From: Serendipita indica DSM 11827
Taxonomy: Eukaryota > Basidiomycota > Agaricomycetes > Sebacinales > Serendipitaceae
NCBI GenBank assembly: GCA_910890315.1
Contig: CAJVGD010000013.1
Coordinates: 558,001-622,000, forward strand
Length of the DNA stretch: 64,000 nt
Reading direction: 5' to 3'
The notes under the pieces: model-generated
Databases searched by the model: none
Told to the model about the DNA's origin: nothing
The model's input: the letters and a program-made list of their open reading frames with translations, nothing else
Shown here: piece after piece, positions 10,766 through 22,606 of the stretch
How the letters are laid out: every line of letters begins with the position of its first letter
Position numbering within the stretch: the first letter of the stretch is position 1
Position numbers and translations under genes: made by a program

Positions 10766-12578
10766 CTATACTTTTGACAGGGTATTTTCAGAAGGCTGGA
10801 ACCTGTCACGGAACCACAGGGCGACATAAGTAAGGCCAAGCAATACAGGAACCTGCTCGTTGTGAGACTTGAGTTCTTGACAGGAGTGAATCACTTACTT
10901 CGATGAGTGGCCCAATTCTAGTGTATCGAGTTAGAAGATAGTTATGAAGCTATGTGAAAGATGACACACGTTGCTGCCAATGCCTCTGGTGAGTCCGAAC
11001 CAAAGCTCGCAACAGCGACCGCAATAGCGAGTTCGAAGTTGTTGGAGCCTGCCGTCTAGAGAATAGATTTCTGGTAAGAAATATTAAGCGACACGTTCGT
11101 GAACTTACAAAGGCTTGCACAACCGCCTTTTCATATCCGCCTAGCCTCACCATGTTCTTCCGCCATGAAAGACGAAGCAGCCCGAAGAAAGTTGAAGACC
11201 AAACGATGACAAAGTACTATTGGAACCATTGAGCTTCAAATATCTTAGAGAGATATCATCCTTACCAGAAATAAGGGGACGGCTATGCGGAATACCGAGC
11301 CAATGTTGCGAATGATACGTTGACCCTGCAGAGAGATCAATGCGCGGGAACGGAACATGGCGAATTCTAACTTGGAATGCAAAGAGGATTATGATGGTGT
11401 ACCTGTGGCATACTGGTTTAGTTGGTGATAAACAGCACGAAAAAGGAACGTACAAGAGACCCAATAGAGCGACGGGACCAAAGAGAGTTAAGAATCGAGA
11501 AAACTTTTGCGGGGATAAGACTGATTTGAGAGTGAAACGCGTTACCACGCCGGCAGCTAGAGGAATGCCGAGATACTGGTAATCTGTCAGATTGAATGAA
11601 TCGTATGTGTCAGGACTTACGATCCCGACACTCGCTGCGGTGTGCGGATAATCCAGTCTGAGCTCAGCCGAAGAGTGCCCGCCGAGAATATTCAAGAAGA
11701 GAAGCGAGTAGGGTGAAAAAAGAATGACCTATGGGAGTAAGTGAATATACAATTGGAGTAATAGGACGTTACTTGTAGAATTGAGTTGACGCAAACCAGT
11801 AATGCACAATACTCTGGATCTCCACATGCTAGCGAGTTCCAAATGAGGACCATTGCTAGATGATTTCAGCAACCCACCAGATGCACCTTTGGATCTACAT
11901 ACCGATGCAGCGCGCAATACCCACAAGGATGACACCTTTGCGTTCTCGCTCTAAACTCTGCTCTGGCATTGTCGCCCAAGCAAGTCCCAGCATGATCAAG
12001 GGAGCAATGATCCAGTTTAAAACAAGCGAGATGCCGATATGGATCCAGATTTGGCGGCCTTTGAAAATGAGGGGTAGACGCTCGTATTGAACCTTCGTCA
12101 AGACTGGCCACATCATTACGAGTAACCCGATAAGGATAGCTGAAAGAGGCGGTCAGGGACATACGTAAGATGGCCAAGCCGCTTACGAATAGAAGTCCCT
12201 TGCAAACGTGCGCCCTCTCCGAATGCCTTGCGGACTTGAGGTTCCTACGAAAGTGAGTTCTCTGCATAGAGAAATGTATATCTTTACTTTGTAAACGCCG
12301 AGGAGAACACCTCCAATCATTGCAAGCAGAATAAAGACTGCAAGATAGCGATCCAGAAAGGAGAGCGACTTGAGTAGCTCTATGAAGACGCGTTAGAAAG
12401 CGTATGGTAGCAAAGGAAACTTGCCTGTAGCAGAAAGCTTTGAAGGTTGTTTCGGGGATTTCTCCTCACGCAATCCAGTGCAGAAGTCGCAATCTCTGCA
12501 GTCTTTCATAAACATTGGGGAGTTGGACTCCTCCGATCCGTGCTTTTCATCATCTCTAGGTGCGGCTTTTTTGGCCAT
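10766..12578 (-). CDS. ACR3: ACR3-family arsenite efflux transporter
   Basis: A plasma- or vacuolar-membrane carrier exporting arsenite or antimonite, of the bile/arsenite/riboflavin transporter superfamily. The N-terminus MAKKAAPRDDEKHGSEES is hydrophilic and contains a Cys-rich CRDCDFC stretch. Membrane segments follow: LSFLDRYLAVFILLAMIGGV, IWIHIGISLVLNWIIAPLIM, and the family signature ARCIAMVLIWNSLACGDPEY, whose Ala is made across an intron near 11,850-11,900. Later segments include YLGIPLAAGVVTRF and VPVLLGLTYVALWFRDRF before a tail ending TLSKV and TAG at 10,766-10,768. About eight short introns are needed. Expected family length near 400 residues. It shares a 133-bp promoter with the divergent METTL16 gene. 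Confidence 0.9.
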
Positions 12579-12711
12579 CGTTTGGGGTGGTGGAGAGTGA
12601 GTAAGACAGCTTGTTTGTCCTCGAGTTCAAGCAATCGGAGTCTAGAACTTGCTGCCGACCAGAATACACGAGCTCAAGTTAAGTTCGTTACTCGTAGATA
12701 GAACAAATTGA
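12579..12711. promoter_or_regulatory. Short bidirectional promoter (ACR3 / METTL16)
   Basis: Only 133 bp separate the two divergent start codons, so both 5' leaders and core promoters must be compressed here. No clear TATA box is visible. Co-regulation of the two genes cannot be inferred from this alone. Confidence 0.5.
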
Positions 12712-14516
12712 ATGCATCCTCGGAACCCGTATAAGGAGCCTCCAGACTTTCTCGAGCTTGCGCAAGCTTACCCAGAGCTCAAGCCGTTGTACGTAGTCAT
12801 AAACTCGCCAATCTCTTTGCTTATACGTGATATAGCGTGTATATCAGCAAAAAGGGCAATCCATCCATCAATTTCAAAGACGCAGATGGCCTCAGGTGTG
12901 GCGTGACTCGTTCTGCCGTCCGGCCTCTGATCCTCCTTAGGCTATTGACTCTATCCCTACTTCATCGTGACTTCGGCCTCGACCTAGAACTACCAACTGA
13001 TAGATTATGTCCGGCGGTATGGCAGGATGCATCCCAGAGGACTGACGATCTGACCTCGTTTACAGATTCCGAACAGGTAGGCCCGTATCAAAATCCTTTG
13101 AAATGCTTGATGAGCGTTTACAAGATTGAAGACTCAACTATATCCTGTGGATCCAGGATATTCTAGCAAATTCCTCCCGACCGGATGAAACCGTTCGTGG
13201 GATTGACATGTAGGTCAAAGTCTATCAAAGCGATGGCTTATTCAATGAACTCAGAGGAACCGGTGCCTCGGTGATATATCCGCTACTAGCATGCAAGCTG
13301 TCGCCTAGCTGGGTCTTTGTCGCCACAGGTGAGCCAGAATGACGATACAATGTTCCCATTGACCGGCTTTGTAGACATTGACACACGATCCCTGATGGTC
13401 GCAGAAAGCAATGTCGCTCGGAACGGTTTACAGAACCGCATCATCGTCAAGCAAAGCCTCCCTGACGGACCCATCATTTCTGATGTACTCCTCGATCCAA
13501 GCTTCCCAGCGTAAGCACATAGTTTTGGCGCATCTTGTAAATCATGACCCGTTGGTAGCTACGACTTTGTCATGTGTAACCCCCCCTTCTATGGGAGCAG
13601 GGAGGAGGTGGATCAGGCGACCGAGGACAAGGAATTTGATCCCTCGGCGGTTAGTGTCACCCGTGAGCCTTTTATCTTCATCTCATCCCCCTAGGCATGT
13701 ACAGGTGCAGATTTCGAGATGATCACACCGGGAGGAGAGGGTGTCTTCGTTACGCGCATAGTGAATGAAAGTGTAGACGTCGGAAAGAGATGCAGGTATG
13801 CTACCATTTAGTCCTCCGTAATGATATTTATGGCTCGGTTAGATGGTTTACTTCGCTTCTCGGAAAGCATACATCCGTCGCTGCAGTGGTGGCCGCAATC
13901 AAAGGGCTCAAGGTACGTGATTATACTATCCATGTATGGATACTCAAGTCTTTTCAGATTGACAACTATGGGATCACCGAATTCATCCAGGGCAATACCA
14001 GAAGATGGGGAGTTGTTTGGTCCTTCAGTGATGAGCGCCTTCCCGACGTAGGTTCTCATTGTTATCTTTGACACAGCTCCTTATAGGTTCTGTAGAATCT
14101 CATTCGTCCGTCTTCAGACAGCCTGCATTCCCTCCAACCACCGTCAAACCAACTTCGGCAACCCATTCTCTACGGTGGATCCTGTGTCAGTAGTAAAGCT
14201 ACTACAAGTCATATGCATGGAGATAGATGCCATAGGATGTATTCCTACCGATCGACCAAATGAACTTCGGGTGTGGGCTCGCGACAATACATGGTCGCGC
14301 AAAGCTAGACGGCTTCTGGAAAGGATGAAGAGAGAAGGCAGTCTCTCTCACTCCGCTGTTCCATCAGAGGGTGATGCACGCGTGGTGATTTCCATCAGCC
14401 TTGTAGAGTTTGGACAAGCGCGAGCTGTGGAAGCCAAGTGGGTCCGTGGATTGGATAGGGAATTGTACGAGACGCTGTGGAATCACATATCCAGGCGTCT
14501 TCTCGAACGTCTTTAG
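12712..14516 (+). CDS. METTL16: METTL16-type RNA N6-adenosine methyltransferase
   Basis: SAM-dependent methyltransferase; animal METTL16 and fungal relatives modify U6 snRNA and structured mRNAs. The N-terminus MHPRNPYKEPPDFLELAQAY and SINFKDADGLR match the family's N-terminal RNA-binding region, followed by HRDFGLDLELPTDRLCPA and IPNRLNYILWIQDI. The Rossmann fold shows GIDIGTGASVIYPLL, then VATDIDTRSL, and the catalytic VMCNPPFYGSREE. Later regions include GVFVTRIVNES and NTRRWGVVWSF. The acceptor at 'attgaag' near 13,130 restores IPNRLNY; other choices give a false frameshift. About nine small introns, stop TAG 14,514-14,516, last exon long (ELRVWARDNTW...RRLLERL). Nothing damaged. Confidence 0.9.
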
Positions 14517-14722
14517 CCCAACCTTGTGTCGCTCGCCATGAATCATCATTTATTCCTCGATCGAAACTGCTGAATTACATTTGCAATATCCTTGGCCAAG
14601 TGCACTGAGAGAACCCCACACAAGTGGTGAGTCGTCACACCTTACTTGTCCTCTGCTCCCATCCCGGTCGCGCACAGCCAAACAACAGACTCGTACAAAG
14701 TATTCAAGCAAGCAAACTCGAC

Positions 14723-16289
14723 ATGTCCAACCAACAAGAAGAAGGAGGCGCTGTTCCGTAAATCATTGCATCTTGTTGGATCCAAGCGCGAGCTCTTACA
14801 ACGTTTGTAGCGCCAATCAAAAATCGGGATGGGCGTCGTTTGTGAAATCGTATGTCTCGACTGCTTTACACGTCGTGAGATGCTGATCCCGTTCAAGCAT
14901 CGCGTCCTTCTCTGGTGACCTGTACTCGATGACGGCTCGTAAGTCGACTTAATCAACCATGTTAATGCTTGCTAAATACAAGAACACCGCTCTAGCTCCA
15001 TTTATCCTCAGCCCCGTCTCTCTGACCGGTAAGCATCTACATCATCCGGCGCTTTGCTCACAACTCGTCCAGAGTTTCCGGCCTATTGGCTTGAACGTCC
15101 CGAGCTCTTTGCCGCGATTTCTGATGGTGTGGATGCAGAGGACCGCGCGCTACGCGTACTCAAGTGGTTTATTGTCAGTTCCCCTCTAGAACGCGACCTT
15201 CTTCTTCTCGCTCAATATTCTACAGGCTACTCTCAAGGGGCAATACACTTCTCGTAACGAGAAGATGGGTTCTGAGAAGAAGCCCCTGAATCCTGTATTG
15301 GGTGTGTTAGCTAATATCAATGTCAACGCAATAGCTCATTACATTTGTAGGGGAACTCTTCTACGGGACCTGGCCAGACCAGAACGGCCGCGGCCTCACC
15401 AAGCTACTTGTGGAACAAGTCTCCCACCACCCCCCAATTACTGCATATCACATTACAAATGAGTCCCGAAACCTCACACTTTCGGGTCACAATGCCCAGA
15501 AGACCTCATTTTCGTCTGGTGCTATTCTTGTCAAACAGGTTGGACATGCCATCCTGACCTATGCCCCTCCCGGAAAGGACGTTGAAAAGTACCTGATCAC
15601 TCTTCCACGATTGAGGATCGATGGCATCTGGTACGGAGCGCCTTATATCGAGTTGACCGACAACGGATACATCCAAGCATCGACGGGGTACCTCTCCACT
15701 ATTGAGTACAAGGGCAAGGGCTACTTTAGTGGCAAGGCGCACTCGATAAAGGCGTCGTTCGCCGTCAACCCAACTTCGCCCATTGTCGTCGTAGAAGGAC
15801 AGTGGGACACAGTCACAAAGGTCACCTCTGTGAAAGGCTCAAAGCATGCGAAGACTGGCGAAACGTTTACCGACGTCACGACGCCAAAGGAAGAGGTTAC
15901 CGTTGCACCAATAGAAAGCCAAAACGAGTGGGAGACGAGAAAGCTGTGGCAGAACGTAGCCAATGGTATCCGGAGTGGGGACTTTGAGGCCGCAAGCAAG
16001 GATAAGACCCGAATTGAGGTGAGAGGCCTGTACATCCGAAAAAGTCGGTCCTAATATGGCCTAGAATGAGCAACGGCAGCGAAGAAAAGATGAGCAAGCT
16101 GCCGGCACGCCATGGCAGCTCAAGCACTTTGTACACCTCGATGAGGATGCCGACTGTGAGTTTGCTCTTAGATCGCCAAGAATGACGCTGAGCTGTGTCG
16201 CAGATGTGTCTTTAGCGGCCATGATCAAGGACACTACTAATGTTTTACCTACGGAGGATTGCTATGTTTTCAAGCCTTCCTCTGTGTAA
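14723..16289 (+). CDS. KES1: Oxysterol-binding protein homologue (KES1/OSH4 type)
   Basis: A lipid-exchange protein moving sterol and PI4P between membranes. Spliced from MSNQQEEGGAVP it reads SFVKSIASFSGDLYSMTA, PFILSPVSLTEFPAYWLERP, LRVLKWFI, YTSRNEKMGSEKKPLNPVLG, ELFYGTWPDQNGRG and the hallmark EQVSHHPPITAYHI. The C-terminal barrel continues with ILTYAPPGKDVEKYLITLPR to NEQRQRRKDEQAAGTPWQLK and ends FKPSSV, TAA 16,287-16,289. No PH domain is present, so it is the short OSBP class, about 400 residues. Seven or so introns, all canonical. This is the last clearly conserved gene before the small-gene array. Confidence 0.92.
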
Positions 16290-17809
16290 GCAAATTGATC
16301 ATTAGCTGGACAGTTCAGGCGGATTTGCGGTACTGGCAGATCTAAGATTACGTGATATAAATGGCTTAGATAATAAACAGTTTTCACTTTGTACACGCGT
16401 TCTTGACCCTGACCACGTCGGCCTCTCCTGCATGCCAACCAAAATATGCTAGCTGGCGCGAGGTTGACCTCTCCCTCGAAAGGATGGAAACAAGGATAAG
16501 CTAGTCTGCAGCTTTTTATAAAACTCTCGACTGGCCTTACAATCGCTATACATGACCAATCAGACTCCAAAACTGCTCCGTCTCATCCCTTCGTTTCAAC
16601 ATGAGACGAGGTAGTCCTGTGTGCTAATCGACTTTGTACACCACCCGAGTGCCCTTTAGCCCTCTACGGCCAGTAAATATTCGGGAAAAAGAGACTCACC
16701 TACATGGAGAGACGCTGGGCAGGCGCAATGCGCTTTTGGGGATCAAGGTTACCCAACCGCGAGGCAAAGCGCTGGCTCATTCAAATATTCGGTGTCAACG
16801 GCTGTGGGGACTCATTTGACGTTTTGGCAGAGAAACGTACACGATGCATTCGGGCGGTCCTATAGGAACTGCGCCCGCCCCTCAATGACCCGGGGCTTAG
16901 GGTGTTACGCCATTTCATACGCCAGCGGAGTAAATGAGGATCAGGATCCTAGATAAAGAGCTAGCCCGGACTCCTCCGTCAAATCTAGCGCAAACCTCCC
17001 CTCCCTCTCCAGCGCGGAGAACGCGTCTCTAGCACCCTGGTACGTGGTCATCATACTGCTATATTGCCTATACTCACAACTCCTGATGCGAACGGTAGTC
17101 ATGGCGCACGTCGCCACCTGTAGCGAAAATGACTCAGGGCTCTAAGTCCACTATGCATCAAGAACACAATCTAACTACACTATTATCCGTTCTTCATCTA
17201 GGCATATGCCTAGTTTCTAGGAGATAGCCCCCAGGCAGGAGACTGGTCAATTATCTTCTCTTCGGCCAGAGTAACTCTGAGCAAGTATCGTCAAACATCG
17301 TCGATGTCGATTATCGCAAGGTACTTGTCTTTCTGGCGCCATCTCCCAACGAGGTAGCCCACCGCCACTCTCCTTGCCGGCTACAGACACGGGCAAGCTT
17401 CGGCTCTCAAAACTGGCGGAAACTCTTCAAAGTCGGGTATTGTTCCTCAACACGTCATGGTTCTTGTACCTTAGCCGGGCTGGCCTCGGGGCCAACGGCT
17501 TCTTGCTACAAGAGGGCGTCTGGTTCGTCGATTATGAAGGTGCCCGGCCTATTCAAGGAATATCTTGAATTCTTGCGCATTCAGCGACAAATATCTCAAG
17601 ATTTATTCCAGCAGACGTCACTTTGTGGACAAAAAGTTGATCGCTCGGCGCTGAGAGGGACACTTGCACACTCGTTCACATGGTCTCGAGCTCAGAATCC
17701 GCGAGTTGTAGATATTACTCAGGAGTGCGAGGGCCTCAAAGTTTGCGCGGTCGCCCAGGCCAACTTTGTCCTCCGCAACATTCCCAGCTTTTTTTGGCAA
17801 AACGCCCAA
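16290..17809. other. Upstream flank of B1, left end of duplicated unit 1
   Basis: 1.5 kb with no recognisable gene. From about 16,320 the sequence aligns by eye with 21,100-22,600 and 25,290-26,730. Shared landmarks are tttgtacacgcg plus gaccacgtcg near 16,390, GAGGTTGAC at 16,460 and ggtcaattatcttctc at 17,245. The similarity is patchy, as expected for an old duplication of non-coding DNA. Confidence 0.5.
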
Positions 17810-18327
17810 ATGTCCGACGTTCTCAACGACTTTGGCTTCACTAACACGCAGATTACAATAATCGGTGCGTTCCCTTTGCTTTTGTTGTTCGGACGGCTGC
17901 TAATAGACGTCTTACGCATGTAGCCCTCGCATTCACCACAAGTAAGTTTCATGGCATCATACGGGGACATGTTGGAGTCCCGGGATGCTTTTTTCGTCTG
18001 CGCTGTGCTGATCATCTGGCTTTAGGTGCCTATCCTGCTCCAACTACGCCGTCCAGAGGCGTCGACCACGAATATCACAATGCTCGCTATGCTGATGCGG
18101 TTTTCGCAAACTGTGGTCTCCCCGCTGCCGACTTGGAGCGCAGACGCGGAATTTTGCGTGCCTTACTCGCTTCTCCATCCTGGCTCCTGCAACTGGCTCC
18201 TGTCACGGTCGAGCAAGTTCAGGACTTTGTGCTCCGCACTCGTCGAGGACGTCGGATGTGCTGTTTTTGTCGGGCAGAGGGCTCTCGTGCCGCCATTCTC
18301 GAGTGTGCCCGGCAGCACGTGGCCTAA
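17810..18327 (+). CDS. B1: small C2CH-signature protein, three exons
   Basis: Not a family I can name. Exons 17,810-17,864, 17,924-17,941 and 18,026-18,327 give 124 residues; both introns are phase 1 with GTGCGT/TAG and GTAAGT/TAG ends, and the middle exon is exactly 18 nt. The start MSDVLNDFGFTN is supported because all three B genes have a 55-nt first exon. The large exon begins AYPAPTTPSRG and carries SPSWLLQLAPVT, DFVLRTRRGRRMCCFC and ILECARQHVA. The putative zinc ligands are Cys-x2-Cys-x11-Cys-x3-His, two residues from the end. The C-terminal half is very Arg rich. No signal peptide or membrane segment. Paired with A1 about 1.7 kb downstream on the same strand. Confidence 0.8.
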
Positions 18328-18436
18328 ACGAGCACCATGTTTGCCGCAGAACAGTGGAAAAACTGAAAATTATATCTCCTTTTCACCGTTCCCATGTTCA
18401 GCGTGCCGGCCTGCGGACCAGCCCCAGCCTCAAACT

Positions 18437-18508
18437 TCAAGGCAAGTTCAGTTTCCCTCCAGCGTCGAAATATCAAGGCAAGTTCAGTCTCCCCAGCGTC
18501 CTCGTCTG
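18437..18508. repeat. Two-copy 36-bp direct repeat
   Basis: tcaaggcaagttcagt occurs at 18,437 and 18,473, each followed by a ccctcc/cccc-agcgtc segment, so about 36 bp are tandemly doubled. It lies in the 3' flank of B1, and no similar doubling was noticed after B2 or B3. Confidence 0.7.
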
Positions 18509-19874
18509 TTCTCTAGCAGAAGAGGCGTGCTTCAGCAACCACAAACCCGCCACCGCCGTGGTTTATGGGGCTATGTGCAGAGCGCAAGGGACGGCGAGAC
18601 CCCAGCGGAGTAGTAGTCACCTCGCGACCATTCTATCTTCACTTTTCCTTGTCCTAAAACACTCTACGCCCTCGCTCCTGCATCAAATGCCTCCCTCTTA
18701 CCCCCTGAGGCTTCGCTCCATCATTGGTTTTCACCTTCAGGCGGGCCCGCCTTGTCAACTACCCCAGACCGGAATTCTCGTCCTTCGATCACAAGGGGTT
18801 CTCTTGCACAGTGTGTTTCAGCTCGGGTGGAGGACGTACTTGGAGACACGATTTCCGGCTTTTCATTTAAATAAACTGGCTCCATTGTAATATTGATTTA
18901 TCCCCAAATTTACTCTATGCGAACATCGGGAATGTTTCAGACCAAAAGAGAGCGATAACCAGTGGTGTGGGCCAGTTGGCCTCTACGCCTTCAACTACCC
19001 ACAAGAGCAGGACCCGTCGGCCTATTCCCAAACAAAAGAGCGCATTTCAAATCAAAGTTTCGACGGCTCGTGTGGTCAACTGCGCCAGTCGTCCGGCGTT
19101 TGCTTAGGCATTGTTTGCGCGGGCTGCCGGCTATCAAATTGTTTGCACTTTGCCATGCAGAAACATGATAAGTCATGGAATCTGTCCCAAATGAGACAGC
19201 ACTGCTGCCGAAATCTATCAGCGGATCGGTTCTATGGTCTCAGCATGTTCGGCGGTTGGATGAGTGTGAGTTAGGCGACCCCATTAACCCCATTGGAGCA
19301 ATTCGGTGCATGGTTCGATAACTGAAAGGCACTTGAAGCAAAGCAACGTGCTGGACGTCCGCGTTGGCTTCCGTAAATGACGACGCAGCGCCTTGGCATC
19401 CAGGGAGCCTCTGACACTCGGTTATTGCAAAAAAAAGCTCTCATTACCTTCCTCACATTCTTATTTTTCTCACGTTGACGTTCAGTAGTAGCCATGGCTC
19501 AGGGATGATACCGGATTTGCACAACCTAACTTCCTCGTCTCTGTATCACCACGCACTAAATAAAGTTTGGATTCTATTCGTCTCGAAACCTTCCGAGTAT
19601 CGCGCACCTTCAAATGTCCGCCGAACACAGACGTCTTCTAGGAACACTTTCCACCCCATGTTTTCATCAAACATCTCTATCTCCTTACTCAGTATGAGGT
19701 ACACCCCAATCTGGGTCTCATGACGATCCCTCGCGTACCAAACCTCCGCCAGGGCCAGGTTGATAACCGCGCAAAGGCGCATACCGAAATCTCAAACTTA
19801 ACGACGCTCAAATACCAATGAATCTCCTTATGTGCTCTGTATTTTCTGGTACAGGGCCCACTTTGGCCAGATGC

Positions 19875-19880
19875 CATAAA
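19875..19880 (+). promoter_or_regulatory. TATA-like box of A1
   Basis: cataaaac begins about 114 bp before the A1 start codon. A3, A4 and A5 have equivalent boxes 108-114 bp before their starts. Confidence 0.5.
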
Positions 19881-19988
19881 ACCCCTCACTCCTCGACGAC
19901 TGTGAACCCCCGCCTCCCAGCTGAAGCAAGACAGACTCGCACAAGCCATTACTTAGTTTCTCCTTATCCTTGACCTCTCATCTTGGCC

Positions 19989-20534
19989 ATGTCATCCGTA
20001 CAGGGCACAACGCCTCTGTTACTCGGTGAGCCCATCTCGGTCGCTCGAAGTCGACTATGACTCACGTATGTATCATTGGCTAGGTCTCGTTATCCCGCTA
20101 GGTATGTCGCAATATCCACCGCCCCCGAGGCATTGTCGCCGTCTCCACATCTGGCCATGTTTATCTTGTTTCATGTCAAAACTATCGCGGGGTTTGCCGA
20201 TTTCTGACGTTATATAACTTTTCCTTTCTAAGGCCAGCCCTTGCAGCCAAACCATCCGCGACCAGTTCGCTCTCCCACCGGAAACCCAGATGAGCAGTTC
20301 ATCTCCATTTGTTTCCGACATATTGCTAGAGAGCGCGGAGAAGGACTAAGAACGAATCTGCGTGCGATACTGGACGCGCTTTGGTGGCGGAATAATCGAT
20401 TCGAACTCGCTCCACTCTGCATTCTGGATGTCTTCGCCTTCACCGGCTCAGTCTTCACATGTGCATTCTGCACCAGCACCGCTAATAATGTTGAAGCAGT
20501 TATCGGATGTATTCGCAGCCATATAGACGTCTGA
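19989..20534 (+). CDS. A1: small C2CH-signature protein, three exons
   Basis: Exons 19,989-20,025, 20,084-20,101 (18 nt) and 20,233-20,534 encode 118 residues: MSSVQGTTPLLLG, then the micro-exon peptide LVIPLG, then a long exon. The core reads NPDEQFISICFRHIARE, LRAILDALWWRNNRFELAP, ILDVFAFTG and ends CAFCTSTANNVEAVIGCIRS plus HIDV. The ligand pattern is Cys-x2-Cys-x12-Cys-x3-His. The introns are phase 1, as in the B genes. Hydrophobic positions in the 'FI..CF.H.....LR..L...LWWR' helix are kept in A3, A4 and A5, while many surface positions change. Function unknown; a zinc-stabilised interaction module is an inference. Confidence 0.82.
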
Positions 20535-22606
20535 ACCTCGGTCAGATCTTGGTGAGGATTCAAGTCGGCCTGCGCGACCTCCGATACTCGGTACCTTGGC
20601 TCAATATAACCACTAATGTCTCACATATTCTCGTATTCGACGTTTGTACCCCCTCGAATAACTCTAATATACGTAGATTGTCTAGTTCTCCATCGTTTAT
20701 CTGTGAATAATTGCCGTTGGGCGCAAGCGGAGTGGGGCCCCAAAGGCTTGGTCCTCTCTACGCTTATCCCTCGTGGTTCATTTCGGAGACACGTGGCTAA
20801 TGTGTCGGTGTCTGTATTCGCCGCTGTCCCCGCCGCCAAAGGCCGGCGAGCATGCTCAAAGGGATTTGTAAAGACTACGACCAGACATACACTCGGTTAT
20901 CTGGATTGCCCAGAAGGAGCATAATATTCATTGCCTTCTTCTCCTACCGAGGATTCAACTTGACAAATCTCGCTTAGAAATCCTTACGGCCATTTCATAT
21001 GGAGCGCAAAAGATCTTTGAAAGAGCAGTAGCCGCTATTTTATCGAATATCAGAGGTCAAACAAGCTGGAAGGCGCCTATTTCCGTGAGAAGCTCAGGGG
21101 GATCAGCGACCCTTGGCAACCCTTGGGTTTAGGCGAGAGATAGGCTTTGGTACACGGGTCACACGCAACTTGATCCCAGACCACATCCCTCTCTCAGCTC
21201 TGTCCCCCAACACGTCGACAGCGCTCGGCCTGGCACTCGAGCGAAGAGGTTGACTTTCTACTACTCAAAAGTCAGAACAGGAGCCTGTCTGTCATCCGAG
21301 CTCTCAACCATTCTCAAGAGCTTGAAAGCACTCATCCTCGCCCAGCGACACTCCACAACTGCGCGTCGCTTACAAAATGGCAACGTGGGCCGAAGCCTCT
21401 GCTTCCGGATGCTGATGGACCATGTCCTCAGCCCTACGTCCTTCCAACTTGACAAGGTAGCAGAAAATCTTGGGGGAAAAAGGATCTTACCTATCTTTCG
21501 GGACGCCTGGCCTGTGCAAGCACGCTTCAAGGAGTAAGGCCTTCCGCGAGGCAAAGTGCGTGTTTATTGATGGATTCAGAGCCAACGGCTGGAGAACCTC
21601 ACTTAAAAATTTGGATGAAAATTCGGGATAATGCACACGGCTCTCCAATTGGAGCAGCGCCGCCGCCGCAATCTTAATTCGGTGGTAGGCCGATGACTCC
21701 TGACCATCTCATGTGATGGCGTAATGGATAGCAGAGGCAAGATAAAGGGACAAGATCAGACTCGCCACTCTGGCCCACCGTAATCCTCCCTCTCTCTCCA
21801 GCAGGAGTATCGCGCCTCTAATACTCTCGTACGTCGGCTTCATGACAGCATCTTGCACATATTCACGTTGTTAGATGCCAATAGTACCCATGATGAGCAT
21901 TCGCCACCCGGGCGCAGCTGCCACCGTTATGGTCCTGCGGTCTGCACTGCGCTAAGAGCTGCATCTCGACCTCTTTTATTCCCCCTTTTTTCACCTAGAA
22001 ATACTCTGCTTTTCTGGTAGGGGTCTCCAGAGGCGGGGGGACTGAAGTCATGCGGATCGATTATCTTCTGCCCCCGGGATAACGCTGTACAATGGCCTCC
22101 AAACGCCACTGATATCAAGTATCGCAAGGTGGTTCTCCTCCTACCTCAATACAGCTCCAACGGGGTAATCAACATCACCACTTTCCCGCCCGGCTGCAGA
22201 TACGAACCAGGTTTGGTTCCCGAAGTTGACGGGAGCACTTGAAACCCAATCTCGCTCCTCATCGCTACGTGGTTGCCGCGCATTAGCCTGTCTTGTCACG
22301 GCCGTGACGGCCACTTCTTGATGAGAGGGCGTCTGGTCAGTCGATCGTTGATGGTACCTGGCCCAATTCCAAGGGAAATATTTTCGAATTCTTTCGTATT
22401 ACGACAAAATAACTCGAAAAATAATACGCCTTACTGGTCAAGAACCACACGTGTGTGTGGAGAGACGGACGACACGCTGCTCATGGGGTCTCAATCAGCG
22501 TGAAGATGCGGGTATTGTTTGGGGACAAGTGTGGTTATAATCCCTCGCTCTCACCTAGACAACTTGATCTCCACCACTCCTACAAATTTCGCCACAGCCC
22601 CTTCAG
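20535..22606. other. A1-B2 intergenic region, including left end of unit 2
   Basis: No gene recognised in 2.1 kb. From about 21,100 it matches the upstream flanks of B1 and B3: GAGGTTGAC at 21,246, aacaggagcctgtctg near 21,277 also near 25,454, gatcgattatc at 22,055. Several 60-100 codon frames are open but none is conserved with the other units. Confidence 0.45.

Larger units (their letters stand above)
18328..19988. other. B1-A1 intergenic region
   Basis: No gene recognised. It contains a 36-bp direct repeat (18,437-18,508), AATAAA near 18,880 that could serve B1 polyadenylation, and a block near 19,050-19,150 resembling parts of 24,010-24,110 and 27,860-27,960. The last 120 bp holds the A1 promoter. 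Confidence 0.45.
16320..21100. repeat. Segmental duplication, unit 1 (contains B1 and A1)
   Basis: First of three collinear units. GAGGTTGAC lies 1,350 bp and the 'tcaattatc' landmark 565 bp before the B start codon. In units 2 and 3 the same landmarks lie 1,361/552 bp and 1,309/537 bp before. A downstream block containing caactgcgcca near 19,077 also recurs in the other units. Boundaries are approximate. Confidence 0.6.

Noticed and set aside
13080-13170. Apparent frameshift in the METTL16 gene
   Set aside because: Choosing the acceptor at 'attgaag' restores IPNRLNYILWIQDI, so no frameshift is needed.
18258-18890. 210-codon open frame overlapping the end of B1
   Set aside because: It is an off-frame reading of the B1 last exon that continues into the 3' flank; B2 and B3 do not support it.
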